A stretch of DNA of 64,000 bases from Dyella_D sp052115385 (lineage in GTDB: Bacteria; Pseudomonadota; Gammaproteobacteria; Xanthomonadales; Rhodanobacteraceae), in the NCBI RefSeq assembly GCF_052115385.1, contig NZ_JBFRGP010000001.1:806001-870000 (forward strand), written 5' to 3'. A model generated the notes under the pieces. The model ran no database searches, was not told where the DNA came from, and saw only the letters and a program-made list of their open reading frames with translations. Position numbers and translations under genes: made by a program. Every line of letters starts with the position of its first letter. Position 1 is the stretch's first letter. Positions 18,550 through 26,914 of this stretch are shown here, piece after piece.

Positions 18550-21201
18550 ATGGCAGAACTCGCCAAAGAAATCATCCGCGTCAACATCGAAGACGAGATG
18601 CGCCAGAGCTACCTCGACTACGCCATGAGCGTGATCGTGGGCCGCGCCCTCCCGGATGTGCGCGATGGCCTCAAGCCGGTGCATCGCCGCGTGCTGTACG
18701 CGATGAACGAGCTCAACAACGTCTGGAACAAGCCTTACAAGAAATCGGCCCGCGTGGTCGGTGACGTGATCGGTAAATACCATCCGCACGGCGACGCCTC
18801 GGTCTACGACGCGATCGTGCGCATGGCCCAGCCGTTCTCGCTGCGCTACATGCTGGTCGACGGCCAGGGCAACTTCGGTTCGGTCGACGGCGACAACGCC
18901 GCGGCGATGCGTTACACCGAGGTGCGCATGGCGCGCCTCACCCACGAGCTGCTGGCCGACATCGACAAGGAAACCGTCGACTTCGGTCCCAACTACGACG
19001 AGAGCGAAAGCGAGCCGCTGGTGCTGCCCACCCGCGTGCCGAACCTGCTCGTCAACGGCTCCGCCGGCATCGCGGTGGGCATGGCCACCAACGTGCCGCC
19101 GCACAACCTCAACGAGGTGGTGGCGGCGACCATCGGCCTGATCGACGATCCCTCGCTGTCGATCGACGACCTGATGCAGTTCATCCCCGGTCCGGATTTC
19201 CCGACCGCCGGCATCATCAACGGCTCCGCCGGCATCGTCGAGGCCTACCGCACCGGCCGCGGCCGCATCCTGGTGCGCGCCAGGACCGAGATCGAGACCG
19301 AATCCAACGGCCGCGAGACGATCATCGTCAGCGAGCTGCCGTACCAGGTGAACAAGGCGCGCCTGATCGAGAAGATCGCCGAGCTGGTCAAGGAAAAGAA
19401 GCTCGAAGGCATCAGCGAGCTGCGCGACGAGTCCGACAAGGACGGCATGCGCGTGGTGATCGAGATCCGCCGCGACTCGATGGCCGACGTGGTGCTCAAC
19501 AACCTGTACCAGCAGACCCAGCTGCAGGTCACCTTCGGCATCAACATGGTCGCCCTGCTGGACGGCCAGCCGCGCCTGCTGAACCTCAAGGACATCCTCG
19601 AGGCCTTCATCCGCCACCGCCGCGAGGTGGTCACCCGGCGCACCATCTTCGAACTGCGCAAGGCACGCGCCCGCGCGCACATCCTCGAAGGCCTCACCGT
19701 CGCGCTGGCCAATATCGACGAGATGATCGAGCTGATCCGCAGCTCCGCCTCGCCGCAGGAAGCGCGCGAACGCATGCTGGCGCGCAAGTGGCAGCCAGGC
19801 ATGGTGTCGGCCTTGCTGGGCGCCGCCGGTGCCGACGCCTCGCGTCCGGAAGACCTCGACCCGCGCGACGGCCTCAAGGCCGATGGCTACCAGCTTTCGG
19901 ACGTGCAGGCGCAGGAAATCCTGGCCATGCGCCTGCACCGCCTGACCGGGCTGGAGCAGGAGAAGCTGTCCGACGAGTACCGCGAGATCCTGGCCACCAT
20001 CCTCGGCCTGATCGAGATCCTGGAAGACCCGGCCCGCCTGCTGTCGGTGATCCGCGCCGAGTTGGAAGTGATCAAGGAAGAATTCGGCGACAAGCGCCGC
20101 ACCGAGATCCAGCACTCGCAGGAAGACCTCAACGTACTGGACCTGATCGCGCCGGAAGACGTGGTCGTCACGCTGTCGCATACCGGCTACGTCAAGCGCC
20201 AGCCGGCCAGCACCTATCGTGCGCAGCGCCGCGGCGGCAAGGGCCGTTCGGCCTCCGCGCTGAAGGACGAGGATTTCGTCGAGCAGCTGTGGGTGGTCAA
20301 CACGCACGACACTCTGCTGACCTTCACCAGCACCGGCCGCGTGTACTGGCTCAACGTGTACCAGATGCCGGAATCCGGCCCGAACGCGCGCGGCAAGCCG
20401 ATGGTCAACCTGCTGCCGCTCGCCGCCGGCGAGAAGGTGCAGGCGGTGTTGCCGGTGCGCGAATACAGCGACGACTGCTACGTGTTCTTCGCCACCCGCC
20501 AGGGCACGGTGAAGAAGACCCCGCTCAACGAGTTCGCCTTCCAGCTGCAGAAGGGCAAGATCGCCATCAACCTTGACGAGGGCGATGCCCTGGTCGACGT
20601 CGCGCTCACCGACGGCAACAGCGACGTGCTGCTGTTCGCCTCCAACGGCAAGACGGTGCGCTTCGACGAAGGCGAGGTCCGCTCGATGGGCCGCACCGCC
20701 ACCGGCGTGCGCGGCATGAAGCTGGCGGAAGCCGCTGAAGTGGTGTCGCTGATCGTGGTCGCCCCGGAAGGCGGCGACATCCTCACCGCCACCGCACGCG
20801 GCTACGGCAAGCGCACCCTGCTGGAAGAGTTCCCCAAGAAGGGCCGCGGCACCCAGGGCGTGATCGGCATCCAGTGCTCCGAGCGCAACGGCGGCCTGGT
20901 CTCCGCGGTGCAGATCACTGAGGCGCACGAGCTGATGCTGATCTCCAACCTCGGCACCCTGGTGCGCACCCGCGTGGCGGAAGTCTCCCAGCTCAGCCGC
21001 AACACCCAGGGCGTGACGCTGATCAAGCTGCCGTCCGACGAAACGCTGGTCAGCGTGGTGCGGCTGGATGCGGAGGAAGAGTCCGAGTCCGAAGCCAATG
21101 GCGTGGATGCGCTGGATGGCGAGAACGGCAGCGTGGAGCAGGGCGGCGACGCCGCGGCTCCCGATGCGGGCGATACGGGCGAGCCGACGCCGGAAGAGTG
21201 A
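18550..21201 (+). CDS. gyrA: DNA gyrase subunit A
   Basis: 883-residue A subunit of type II topoisomerase gyrase, which breaks and rejoins DNA to introduce negative supercoils. Active-site Arg121-Tyr122 is in AMRYTEVRMARL. The quinolone-resistance region reads HPHGDASVYD: residue 83 is Ala where E. coli has Ser, and Asp87 is kept. The C-terminal beta-pinwheel begins with the GyrA box QRRGGKG and the protein ends in a long acidic tail. Numbering coincides with E. coli when the ATG at MAELAKEIIRVNIEDEM is used; an upstream in-frame start would add 20 atypical residues. A strong terminator follows. Confidence 0.98.
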   Translation: MAELAKEIIRVNIEDEMRQSYLDYAMSVIVGRALPDVRDGLKPVHRRVLYAMNELNNVWNKPYKKSARVVGDVIGKYHPHGDASVYDAIVRMAQPFSLRYMLVDGQGNFGSVDGDNAAAMRYTEVRMARLTHELLADIDKETVDFGPNYDESESEPLVLPTRVPNLLVNGSAGIAVGMATNVPPHNLNEVVAATIGLIDDPSLSIDDLMQFIPGPDFPTAGIINGSAGIVEAYRTGRGRILVRARTEIETESNGRETIIVSELPYQVNKARLIEKIAELVKEKKLEGISELRDESDKDGMRVVIEIRRDSMADVVLNNLYQQTQLQVTFGINMVALLDGQPRLLNLKDILEAFIRHRREVVTRRTIFELRKARARAHILEGLTVALANIDEMIELIRSSASPQEARERMLARKWQPGMVSALLGAAGADASRPEDLDPRDGLKADGYQLSDVQAQEILAMRLHRLTGLEQEKLSDEYREILATILGLIEILEDPARLLSVIRAELEVIKEEFGDKRRTEIQHSQEDLNVLDLIAPEDVVVTLSHTGYVKRQPASTYRAQRRGGKGRSASALKDEDFVEQLWVVNTHDTLLTFTSTGRVYWLNVYQMPESGPNARGKPMVNLLPLAAGEKVQAVLPVREYSDDCYVFFATRQGTVKKTPLNEFAFQLQKGKIAINLDEGDALVDVALTDGNSDVLLFASNGKTVRFDEGEVRSMGRTATGVRGMKLAEAAEVVSLIVVAPEGGDILTATARGYGKRTLLEEFPKKGRGTQGVIGIQCSERNGGLVSAVQITEAHELMLISNLGTLVRTRVAEVSQLSRNTQGVTLIKLPSDETLVSVVRLDAEEESESEANGVDALDGENGSVEQGGDAAAPDAGDTGEPTPEE

Positions 21202-21234
21202 TCGACGACTGATCGTTCAGCGCCGATCGAAGAG

Positions 21235-21268
21235 ATCCCTCGCCGCCCTGCGGCGAGGGATTTTTTTT
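21235..21268 (+). terminator. Rho-independent terminator after gyrA
   Basis: Stem ATCCCTCGCCG (21235-21245) with complement at 21251-21261, loop about 5 bases, followed by eight T. Strong intrinsic terminator 33 bases after the gyrA stop. Confidence 0.92.
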
Positions 21269-21270
21269 GC

Positions 21271-21407
21271 CCGTCATCCCGGCGCAGGCCGGGATCCAGT
21301 GGCATCACCATCTGGTTTTCGCGAAAGGCGCAAAGGCCGCAGTCTTTGGCGCTCCTATCTCCATATGGCGCCTCGCTACTGGATCCCGGCCTGCGCCGGT
21401 ATGACGG
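21271..21407. repeat. inverted-repeat intergenic element
   Basis: Two 30-base arms (21271-21300 and 21378-21407) are inverted copies of each other with one or two mismatches; the arm core is TCCCGGCGCAGGCCGGGATC, itself partly palindromic. The 77 bases between carry no frame of interest. Similar arms are common in many proteobacterial genomes as dispersed intergenic repeats; only one copy is in this window. Confidence 0.75.
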
Positions 21408-21416
21408 CGTTTGTCT

Positions 21417-21725
21417 CTACTCGTAAGTGGTGACGATCAGCCGCGCATCGCGCCTGGCATAGCTGGTGAAATACCCGAGCAGCTCCGGCGGATCGCCGGC
21501 GGCCAGTACGGCACTCAAGGACTGCTTGCGCGCACGGGCCGAGTTTCCATCCGGCAGCAGGTGTACGCCCGCGACGCTGAGAGGCGCGGCGGGCGTGACG
21601 AGTTTTCCAGTGAATTGAATCCGCCCTTGCTGGGCTTGCCCGGCAGCGGTGCCGGACGACAGCAGCAGGGTGGTGACGGCGAAGGCGAGGGCAGGCCGCG
21701 TGCGGCCGATGTAGCGAACATGCAT
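21417..21725 (-). CDS. small secreted protein, possibly fimbrial-like
   Basis: 102-residue protein of unknown function. It has a signal peptide (basic MHVRYIGRTR, hydrophobic PALAFAVTTLLLSSG, likely cut near AAGQA-Q). The mature start GRIQFTGKLVTPA and the final LIVTTYE look like the first and last beta strands of type 1 pilin-like domains, but the middle is too short for a normal pilin and there is no usher or chaperone nearby. Translation could start further upstream (frame open to 21773), but the ATG chosen begins the signal peptide. Lies convergent to gyrA. Confidence 0.45.
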   Translation of the reverse strand: MHVRYIGRTRPALAFAVTTLLLSSGTAAGQAQQGRIQFTGKLVTPAAPLSVAGVHLLPDGNSARARKQSLSAVLAAGDPPELLGYFTSYARRDARLIVTTYE

Positions 21726-21802
21726 GGATAAACATTTCAAATAGTGGTGGTGGCCGTAGATGTACCCGGTCACCTAGGACTATTCATTGAGGTGTTTCCC
21801 GA

Positions 21803-23011
21803 TCACGGCGATTTTGTCTTCGCGGATACTTCTTTGAAGACATACGGCGGCGTAAAGCTCAGCACCGACAGCGGCGCCGGCAGCTCACCGCGACGCACGA
21901 CCGCACTCGCCGATGGCAGCCACTTTTTCTCGCCGCCGAAATCCGCGATCGACGCGTAGCTGCCCATCCAGCCGAACTGATCCAGCGCATAAGGCACGCC
22001 TTCCGCATCCAGCGGCACGTTCGCATCGGCGACATGCATATGCAGATGCGGCCCGGTGGTTTCGCCGGTATAGCCGAGCCGGCCGATCACGTCGCCGCGA
22101 TGCACCGCCTGGCCCGTCTTCACCGTGATGCTGCCGGTCTTCAGATGCTCGTAGAACACGTAGCGGCCGCCGCCCAGGTCCAGGCTGACGTAGTTGCCGC
22201 TGGCGTCCTGCAACGGTACGCGGGTCGGCTTGCCGGGATCGACTTTGGCCGGCTCCGGCATGCCGTCCATGGCGGCGGCGATCTTGCCGTCGGCGACCGC
22301 CAATACTTCCGCGCCGTAACCAAGCCAGTGGTTCTTGTCGGTCGGATCGCCCTTGGTATAGCGGCCCTGCGCGTCGACCTTGATCCAGTCGATGGCGTAG
22401 CGCCCCGGCACGTGCACGGCGCCGTTCACTGCGTAAAGCGTGCGGCGGTGGCCGCGCGGCCAGCTGCTGTCGTAGATGGCGACCCAGTAGCCGTCGCGCA
22501 GGGGCGGCGAGAACGTCACCGGTGCCGGCCACGGCTGCAAGCTCAGCGTGCCGCCCTGGGCCTGCAGTGGCGTGCCGCCGTTGTCGCGTGTGGCGCTGAG
22601 CTGGTGGGTGAGATGCAGTGCCGCCGGTGCGTCGTCGAAGCTCAGGTTGAGATAGATGACGGCGTGCGCGCCTGGAGCGATCGTCGCATCGCCTTGCTTG
22701 CCGGACAGGCCTGGCCCGCCGAGCATCGCGCGCAAGGCGGTCTCGTCGTAGTCGCGCAGCACCTGGCCGTTGTCGGCGTCGAGCACGCGCAGTTGTTTCG
22801 GCTGCAGCGGTTCGGCGGCGTAGTTGTCCAGATGCAGCTCATACAGGAGCTGCCATTGGCCGTTGACCTTGATCGGCGCGGGCTGCCCCGGCACGCGCAG
22901 GTCGAAGGTCTGCACGACGGGAGCGCGTTGGGCGAGGGCAGGGAATAGGGACAGGCCAAGAAGCGCGATGGCGATGGGAAGGAACTGGCCGAATGTCGAA
23001 GCGGATTTCAT
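21803..23011 (-). CDS. M23-family peptidase, secreted
   Basis: 402-residue exported protein, probably periplasmic, with a C-terminal LytM/peptidase M23 domain that typically cuts peptide cross-links of the cell wall. Signal peptide: MKSASTFGQFLPIAIALLGL. The first 200 residues form an unknown beta-rich region. Zinc ligands fit the family: HVPGRYAIDW (His and Asp) and the HxH motif in GPHLHMHVADANVP, with AVADGKIAAA and VHRGDVIGRLGYTGETTG between. The frame is open upstream through a repeat element; the ATG chosen starts the signal peptide. It is a single gene between the small secreted protein and a peroxiredoxin. Confidence 0.9.
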   Translation of the reverse strand: MKSASTFGQFLPIAIALLGLSLFPALAQRAPVVQTFDLRVPGQPAPIKVNGQWQLLYELHLDNYAAEPLQPKQLRVLDADNGQVLRDYDETALRAMLGGPGLSGKQGDATIAPGAHAVIYLNLSFDDAPAALHLTHQLSATRDNGGTPLQAQGGTLSLQPWPAPVTFSPPLRDGYWVAIYDSSWPRGHRRTLYAVNGAVHVPGRYAIDWIKVDAQGRYTKGDPTDKNHWLGYGAEVLAVADGKIAAAMDGMPEPAKVDPGKPTRVPLQDASGNYVSLDLGGGRYVFYEHLKTGSITVKTGQAVHRGDVIGRLGYTGETTGPHLHMHVADANVPLDAEGVPYALDQFGWMGSYASIADFGGEKKWLPSASAVVRRGELPAPLSVLSFTPPYVFKEVSAKTKSP

Positions 23012-23089
23012 GCGTCCCCCGATGGCGATGCCGGCCAATGTGGGAGACCACGATGCAGCGCGCCAGTGCCCACGCACCATGACCCATGG

Positions 23090-23177
23090 CGTAGGTTGGG
23101 GTGAGCCGCAGGCGAACCCCAACACGGTAGGGCGCCCGCCATGTTGGGGTTCGCCGGTGGCTCACCCCAACCTGCGC
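23090..23177. repeat. dispersed palindromic repeat, family 1, copy A
   Basis: Left arm GTAGGTTGGGGTGAGCCGCA (continuing GGCGAACCCCAAC) and an inverted right arm from 23142, with a variable spacer of about 20 bases. It is one of five copies in the window (others near 25276, 41580, 45463 and 50901). It lies between two genes on the minus strand. Confidence 0.85.
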
Positions 23178-23197
23178 CGGTCGGTGCCGCGAGGCTG

Positions 23198-23686
23198 CTA
23201 GGCGTCGATTGCAGTCAGCATCGCTTCGGCACTGGACACGCGAAACTCGCCCGGCGCTTCCACATGCAACTGCCGCACCACGCCGTTCTCCGCATACAGC
23301 GCAAAGCGCCGCGAACGCAGCCCCATGCCATACGCCGCGCCATCGAGCTGCAAGCCGAGCGCCTGCGTGAAAAGGCCATTGCCGTCGGCCAGCATCAGCA
23401 ATCCCGGCGGCACTTTCTGGTCGCGCGCCCAGGCCTGCATCACATAGGCGTCGTTGACCGCCATGCACACCACCTCCACACCGCGCTGCTGGAACTCGGC
23501 GAAGCGCTGCACATAGCCGGGCAGATGCTTGTTCGAACAGGTCGGCGTGAATGCACCCGGCACGGCGAACAGCACTACCTTGCGCTGGTCGAACAGTGCG
23601 GCGGTCTGGCGGGTTTCGATCTGGCCATCGACGATCGCCTTGAGCTCGAGATCGGGCAGGGCCTGGCCGGGTTGGATCGTCGTCAT
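23198..23686 (-). CDS. peroxiredoxin (Prx5/AhpE-like glutaredoxin-type)
   Basis: 162-residue thiol peroxidase of the Prx5 subfamily, reducing H2O2 and alkyl hydroperoxides. The peroxidatic cysteine is Cys50 in PGAFTPTCSNKHLPGY, the classic Prx5 motif; ARDQKVPPGLLMLADGNGLF and the AYGMGLRSRRFALYAENGVV strand also match. No second conserved Cys is apparent, so it is likely a 1-Cys or glutaredoxin-dependent type. Start at ATG 23686 (MTTIQPG) is preferred over a GTG 9 bases upstream. It is divergent from the hsp20 gene, with which it shares the upstream region. Confidence 0.93.
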   Translation of the reverse strand: MTTIQPGQALPDLELKAIVDGQIETRQTAALFDQRKVVLFAVPGAFTPTCSNKHLPGYVQRFAEFQQRGVEVVCMAVNDAYVMQAWARDQKVPPGLLMLADGNGLFTQALGLQLDGAAYGMGLRSRRFALYAENGVVRQLHVEAPGEFRVSSAEAMLTAIDA

Positions 23687-23748
23687 GGGCAGCACTCTGA
23701 GCAGGGATAAGCGCGGGGATGCTAGCGCGCCGGCCGTGCGGCTGTCGT

Positions 23749-23777
23749 CTTGAATCGCCGCGACGCGTACCTATCTA
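23749..23777 (+). promoter_or_regulatory. sigma32-like heat-shock promoter of hsp20
   Basis: CTTGAA at 23749-23754 and CCTATCTA at 23770-23777, separated by 15 bases, resemble the RpoH consensus (CTTGAAA, then CCCCATnT). It lies 48 bases before the hsp20 ATG, which agrees with the heat-shock nature of the downstream pair. Motif seen; function inferred. Confidence 0.6.
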
Positions 23778-23825
23778 GCAAGGCAGGCGGTGATGGCACC
23801 GCAAACTTATTTGAGAGGATTCACC

Positions 23826-24248
23826 ATGTATCTGGGACGTAATGTTTCCTGGCCCCGGCACAGCCTGGGCGAGCGCCTGTTCCAAGTGGAGCAGGCCGCC
23901 AGCACCGCTGAGGCAGCGTGGGCGCCGCGCGTGGACATCAAGGAAGACGACAAGCGCTTCGTGATTCTCGCCGACATCCCGGGCATCGACCCGGCCGGTA
24001 TCGAAGTGAGCATGGACAAGGGTGTGCTCACCATCAAGGGCGAGCGCACGCAGGAGGCTCCGGCCGAAGGCGATCGCTACACCCGCGTGGAGCGCGCGCA
24101 TGGCGCCTTCCTGCGCCGCTTCGCGCTGCCGGACAGCGCCGATGCCGAGGGCATCACCGCGCATGGGCGCAACGGCGTGCTGGAAGTCTCGATCCCCAAG
24201 CGGGCCGAGACCGCGCCGCGCCGTATCAACATCGAAATCACGCACTAA
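23826..24248 (+). CDS. Hsp20/alpha-crystallin family small heat-shock protein
   Basis: 140-residue ATP-independent holdase chaperone. The alpha-crystallin domain spans about residues 35-135: WAPRVDIKEDDKRFVILADI, PGIDPAGIEVSMDKGVLTI and the C-terminal GVLEVSIPK signature, followed by a short tail. A GAGAGGA ribosome-binding site precedes the ATG; an in-frame upstream ATG exists but lacks family similarity. It is first in a pair with a J-domain protein, behind a sigma32-like promoter. Confidence 0.95.
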   Translation: MYLGRNVSWPRHSLGERLFQVEQAASTAEAAWAPRVDIKEDDKRFVILADIPGIDPAGIEVSMDKGVLTIKGERTQEAPAEGDRYTRVERAHGAFLRRFALPDSADAEGITAHGRNGVLEVSIPKRAETAPRRINIEITH

Positions 24249-24279
24249 GGCGCCTGTTCGAGGCCGGTGTGTTGCGGCC

Positions 24280-24315
24280 ACGGCCCGCCACGGACCATCA
24301 TCCGTGGCGGGCCGT
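24280..24315 (+). promoter_or_regulatory. 15-bp stem-loop between hsp20 and the dnaJ-like gene
   Basis: ACGGCCCGCCACGGA (24280-24294) pairs perfectly with 24301-24315 around CCATCA. There is no T run. It could limit read-through or protect the hsp20 message end, giving unequal expression of the two chaperone genes; that role is inference. Confidence 0.6.
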
Positions 24316-24357
24316 CCGCGTTGTCTGGACTTGCAGTAGCCATGGGTGGGAGTGGCA

Positions 24358-25266
24358 GTGGAATTCAAAGATTATTACGACACTCTGGGCGTGAAAGCGG
24401 ACGCCAGCGAGGCCGAGATCAAGGCGGCCTTTCGCAAGCTCGCCCGTAAATACCATCCGGACAAGAACAAGGACGCGGGCGCCGAAGAGAAGTTCAAGGC
24501 GATCAACGAAGCGAACGAAGTGCTGCGCGATCCGGAAAAGCGCCGCGCCTACGACAACGTGCGCGCCGGCGGCTACCGCGGCGGCGAGCAGTTCCGTCCA
24601 CCGCCGGGCTGGGGCCAGGGCCAGGGGCAGAACTTCGATTTCGGCGGTGCCGGCGGCGGCGACTTCAGCGATTTCTTCGAAAGCCTGTTCGGCCGCGCGG
24701 CCGGCGGCGGTGCCCACGGCCAGGCCCGTGCGGCGCGCGGCGGCGATATCCAGGCGCAGGTGCAGATCGAACTGCAGACCGCCTTCGACGGCGGCCGCAC
24801 GCGCGTGGCGCTGCATGACGGCAGCGGCAACGAGCGCGTGCTGGAAGTGAAGATCCCGGTCGGCATCCAGCCCGGCCAGGTGATCCGCCTGTCCGGCCAG
24901 GGCCACCCCGGCCGCGGCGGCGGCCCCAGCGGCGACCTGCTGCTGGAAGTGCAGTTGCGCGACGACCCGCGCTTCCGCCTGGAAGGCCGCAACGTGCTCC
25001 ACGTGTTGCCGATCGCCCCCTGGGAAGCCGCCCTGGGCGCCACCGTGCCGGTGCCGACCCTGGCCGGCGCGGTGGACCTGCGCATTCCCGCCGGCTCGCA
25101 GTCCGGCCGCAAGCTGCGGCTGAAGGGCCGCGGGCTGCCGGGGGCGCATCCGGGCGACCAGCTGGTGGAACTGTCGATCCGCGTGCCGGCGGCGGAGTCG
25201 GAGGCGCAGAAGAACGCTTACGAGGCGCTGCGCGAGCAGTTCGAGGACTTCGATCCGCGGCGCTGA
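24358..25266 (+). CDS. DnaJ C-terminal-domain protein (CbpA-like co-chaperone)
   Basis: 302-residue Hsp40. The J domain is at the N-terminus (MEFKDYYDTLGVKADASEAE) with the HPD motif in YHPDKNKD, which stimulates DnaK. A Gly-rich segment (about residues 75-115) follows, then the two-lobed C-terminal substrate-binding domain (VKIPVGIQPGQVIRLSGQG). There is no CxxCxGxG zinc finger, so it is of the CbpA/DnaJ class B type and not DnaJ itself. Start: GTG 24358 gives the family N-terminus and has GGTGGGAG 6 bases upstream; GTGs at 24346 and 24352 are alternatives. Follows hsp20 on the same strand. Confidence 0.93.
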   Translation: MEFKDYYDTLGVKADASEAEIKAAFRKLARKYHPDKNKDAGAEEKFKAINEANEVLRDPEKRRAYDNVRAGGYRGGEQFRPPPGWGQGQGQNFDFGGAGGGDFSDFFESLFGRAAGGGAHGQARAARGGDIQAQVQIELQTAFDGGRTRVALHDGSGNERVLEVKIPVGIQPGQVIRLSGQGHPGRGGGPSGDLLLEVQLRDDPRFRLEGRNVLHVLPIAPWEAALGATVPVPTLAGAVDLRIPAGSQSGRKLRLKGRGLPGAHPGDQLVELSIRVPAAESEAQKNAYEALREQFEDFDPRR

Positions 25267-25275
25267 ATCGACCGA

Positions 25276-25366
25276 TGTAGGTTGGGGTGAGCGCAGCGAA
25301 CCCCAACGTGGCGGTCGTGGTGCGAGGTCTGTTGGGGTTCGCCTTTGGCTCACCCCAACCTACGCC
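25276..25366. repeat. dispersed palindromic repeat, family 1, copy B
   Basis: Arms TGTAGGTTGGGGTGAGCGCA and an inverted partner at 25331-25365, separated by about 24 bases. Located after the dnaJ-like gene and before the bidirectional terminator. Confidence 0.85.
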
Positions 25367-25389
25367 TACGCTTCACCTGTCGGCAAACA

Positions 25390-25417
25390 AAAAACGGCGC
25401 CCTCGGGCGCCGTTTTT
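25390..25417. terminator. bidirectional Rho-independent terminator
   Basis: AAAAACGGCGCC (25390-25401) pairs with GGCGCCGTTTTT (25406-25417) over a CTCG loop. A/T runs on both sides let it work for the dnaJ-like gene on + and for the convergent response regulator on -. Confidence 0.9.
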
Positions 25418-25440
25418 CTGTACTGCTTCGCCCTGCCAGT

Positions 25441-25806
25441 TCAGGCCGGCAGCAGCCCCTTCAGCGTCTCCACCAGCTCTTCTTCCTTGATCGGCTTGGT
25501 CACATAAGCCTTGGCGCCCTGGCGCAGGCCCCACACCTTGTCGGTTTCCTGGTCCTTGGTAGTCACCAGGATCACCGGGATGTGCTGCGTCTCCGGGTCC
25601 TTGCTGATGGTGCGGGTGGCCTGGAAGCCGTTGAGGTTGGGCATGACCACGTCCATCAGGATCAGGTCGGGCTTCTCGCGCTTGGCCACCTCAACGCCGG
25701 CGGCGCCGTCTTCCGCAGTCAGGGTCTCGTGCCCCAGCTTTTCGACGATGCGCTTGATGCCCAGCAACTGCGACGGCGAATCGTCGACGATCAGAATACG
25801 TGCCAT
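25441..25806 (-). CDS. PilH-like single-domain response regulator
   Basis: 121-residue stand-alone receiver domain. Acidic pocket Asp8-Asp9 (MARILIVDDSPS), phosphoacceptor Asp52 (LILMDVVMPNLNG), Thr in LVTTKD and Lys104 (AYVTKPIKEEE) are all present. It resembles PilH of the Pil-Chp twitching-motility chemosensory pathway closely, especially the N-terminus and the QGAKAYVTKPI end, but no other pil gene is nearby, so another CheY-like role is possible. The start at MARILIVDD removes an upstream extension that lacks similarity. Confidence 0.85.
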   Translation of the reverse strand: MARILIVDDSPSQLLGIKRIVEKLGHETLTAEDGAAGVEVAKREKPDLILMDVVMPNLNGFQATRTISKDPETQHIPVILVTTKDQETDKVWGLRQGAKAYVTKPIKEEELVETLKGLLPA

Positions 25807-25890
25807 AAGGTGGGAGTCCCCTAGTTGTTTCGTGTTTCGAAGGATTCTAAGCCGCGCCAGCGGCTCTTCCAAGTCGGTTCAGCCTGGGCT

Positions 25891-26889
25891 TTACACTTCG
25901 AGGCGCACAACCGTGCGGCCGAACGAATCTCCGGCCAGCATGCGCTCGAAAACGCCCGGGAGTTCATCCAGGCTGACCTCGCGGGTGGCGATGCGCTCCA
26001 GGTGCCGCGGCTTCCAGTCGCCGGCGAGCTTTTCCCAGACGCGTTCGCGCTGGTCCCGCGCGGTGCCGGCCGAGGCGACGCCCAGCAGGTTCACGCCGCG
26101 GATGATGAAGGGCAGCACCGTGCTGTCGAAGGCGACGCCGCCGGCATTGCCGCAGATCGCCACGTTGCCGTAGGGCGCGACCAGCGGCAGCAGGCCGGCG
26201 AGCATGGCGCCGCCGACATTGTCCAGGGCGCCGCCGAAACGCGCCGAATCCATCGGCTTGCCGCTGAAAACCAGCTCATGGCGGTCGATGCATTCGCTCG
26301 CGCCCAGGCTGCGCAGGAAATCGAAATGCGCGGCCTTGCCGCTGATCGCATGCACCGCGTAGCCGGCGCGGCTGAACATGTCGATCGCCAGCATGCCCAC
26401 GCCGCCGGAGGCGCCGGTCACGGCGATCGGGCCCAGCGCCGGTGTCTGGCGGTTGTCTTCCATCTGCAGCAGGGCCAGCGCGGCGGTGAAGCCGGCGGTG
26501 CCCAGCACCATGCTTTCGCGCAAGGAAAGGCCGGCCGGCAGGGGAATGGTCCATGCGGCGTCGAAGCGCGCGTATTCGCCGTAGCCGCCGTCGCGTATTT
26601 CGGAAAGGCCGCTGCCGGTGCACAGCACCGCATCGCCTTCCTTGAACTTCGCATCGGTGGAAGCCACCACGATGCCGGCCGCATCGATGCCGCCGTTGAG
26701 CGGGTACTGGCGAAGGATCTTGCCCCTGCCGGTGCCGGCCAGCGCATCTTTGTAGTTGACCGAGGAGTACGCCACTTTCACCAGCACCTGGCCTGCGCTC
26801 AGCGCGCCGGTGCCGATCTGTTCAATGCCGCCGCGATAGCCGGAACCATCGTTGTGGATGCGGAACGCGCGGAAGTCGATATCTCTCAT
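25891..26889 (-). CDS. AcuI/YhdH-family quinone oxidoreductase (acrylyl-CoA reductase-like)
   Basis: 332-residue zinc-independent medium-chain dehydrogenase/reductase. YSSVNYKDALAGTGRGKI and PLNGGIDAAGIVVAS at the N-terminal catalytic domain and TGASGGVGMLAIDMFSRAGY in the Rossmann NADPH site match the YhdH/AcuI subfamily, which reduces acrylyl-CoA and related electrophiles. ARDQRERVWEKLAGDWKP near the end is also typical. Start at MRDIDFRAFRI; the longer frame upstream runs into the next gene. It follows the LOG-family gene by 25 bases on the same strand. Confidence 0.92.
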   Translation of the reverse strand: MRDIDFRAFRIHNDGSGYRGGIEQIGTGALSAGQVLVKVAYSSVNYKDALAGTGRGKILRQYPLNGGIDAAGIVVASTDAKFKEGDAVLCTGSGLSEIRDGGYGEYARFDAAWTIPLPAGLSLRESMVLGTAGFTAALALLQMEDNRQTPALGPIAVTGASGGVGMLAIDMFSRAGYAVHAISGKAAHFDFLRSLGASECIDRHELVFSGKPMDSARFGGALDNVGGAMLAGLLPLVAPYGNVAICGNAGGVAFDSTVLPFIIRGVNLLGVASAGTARDQRERVWEKLAGDWKPRHLERIATREVSLDELPGVFERMLAGDSFGRTVVRLEV

Positions 26890-26914
26890 GGCGTGAGGTC
26901 CGGAGGGATGGCGG

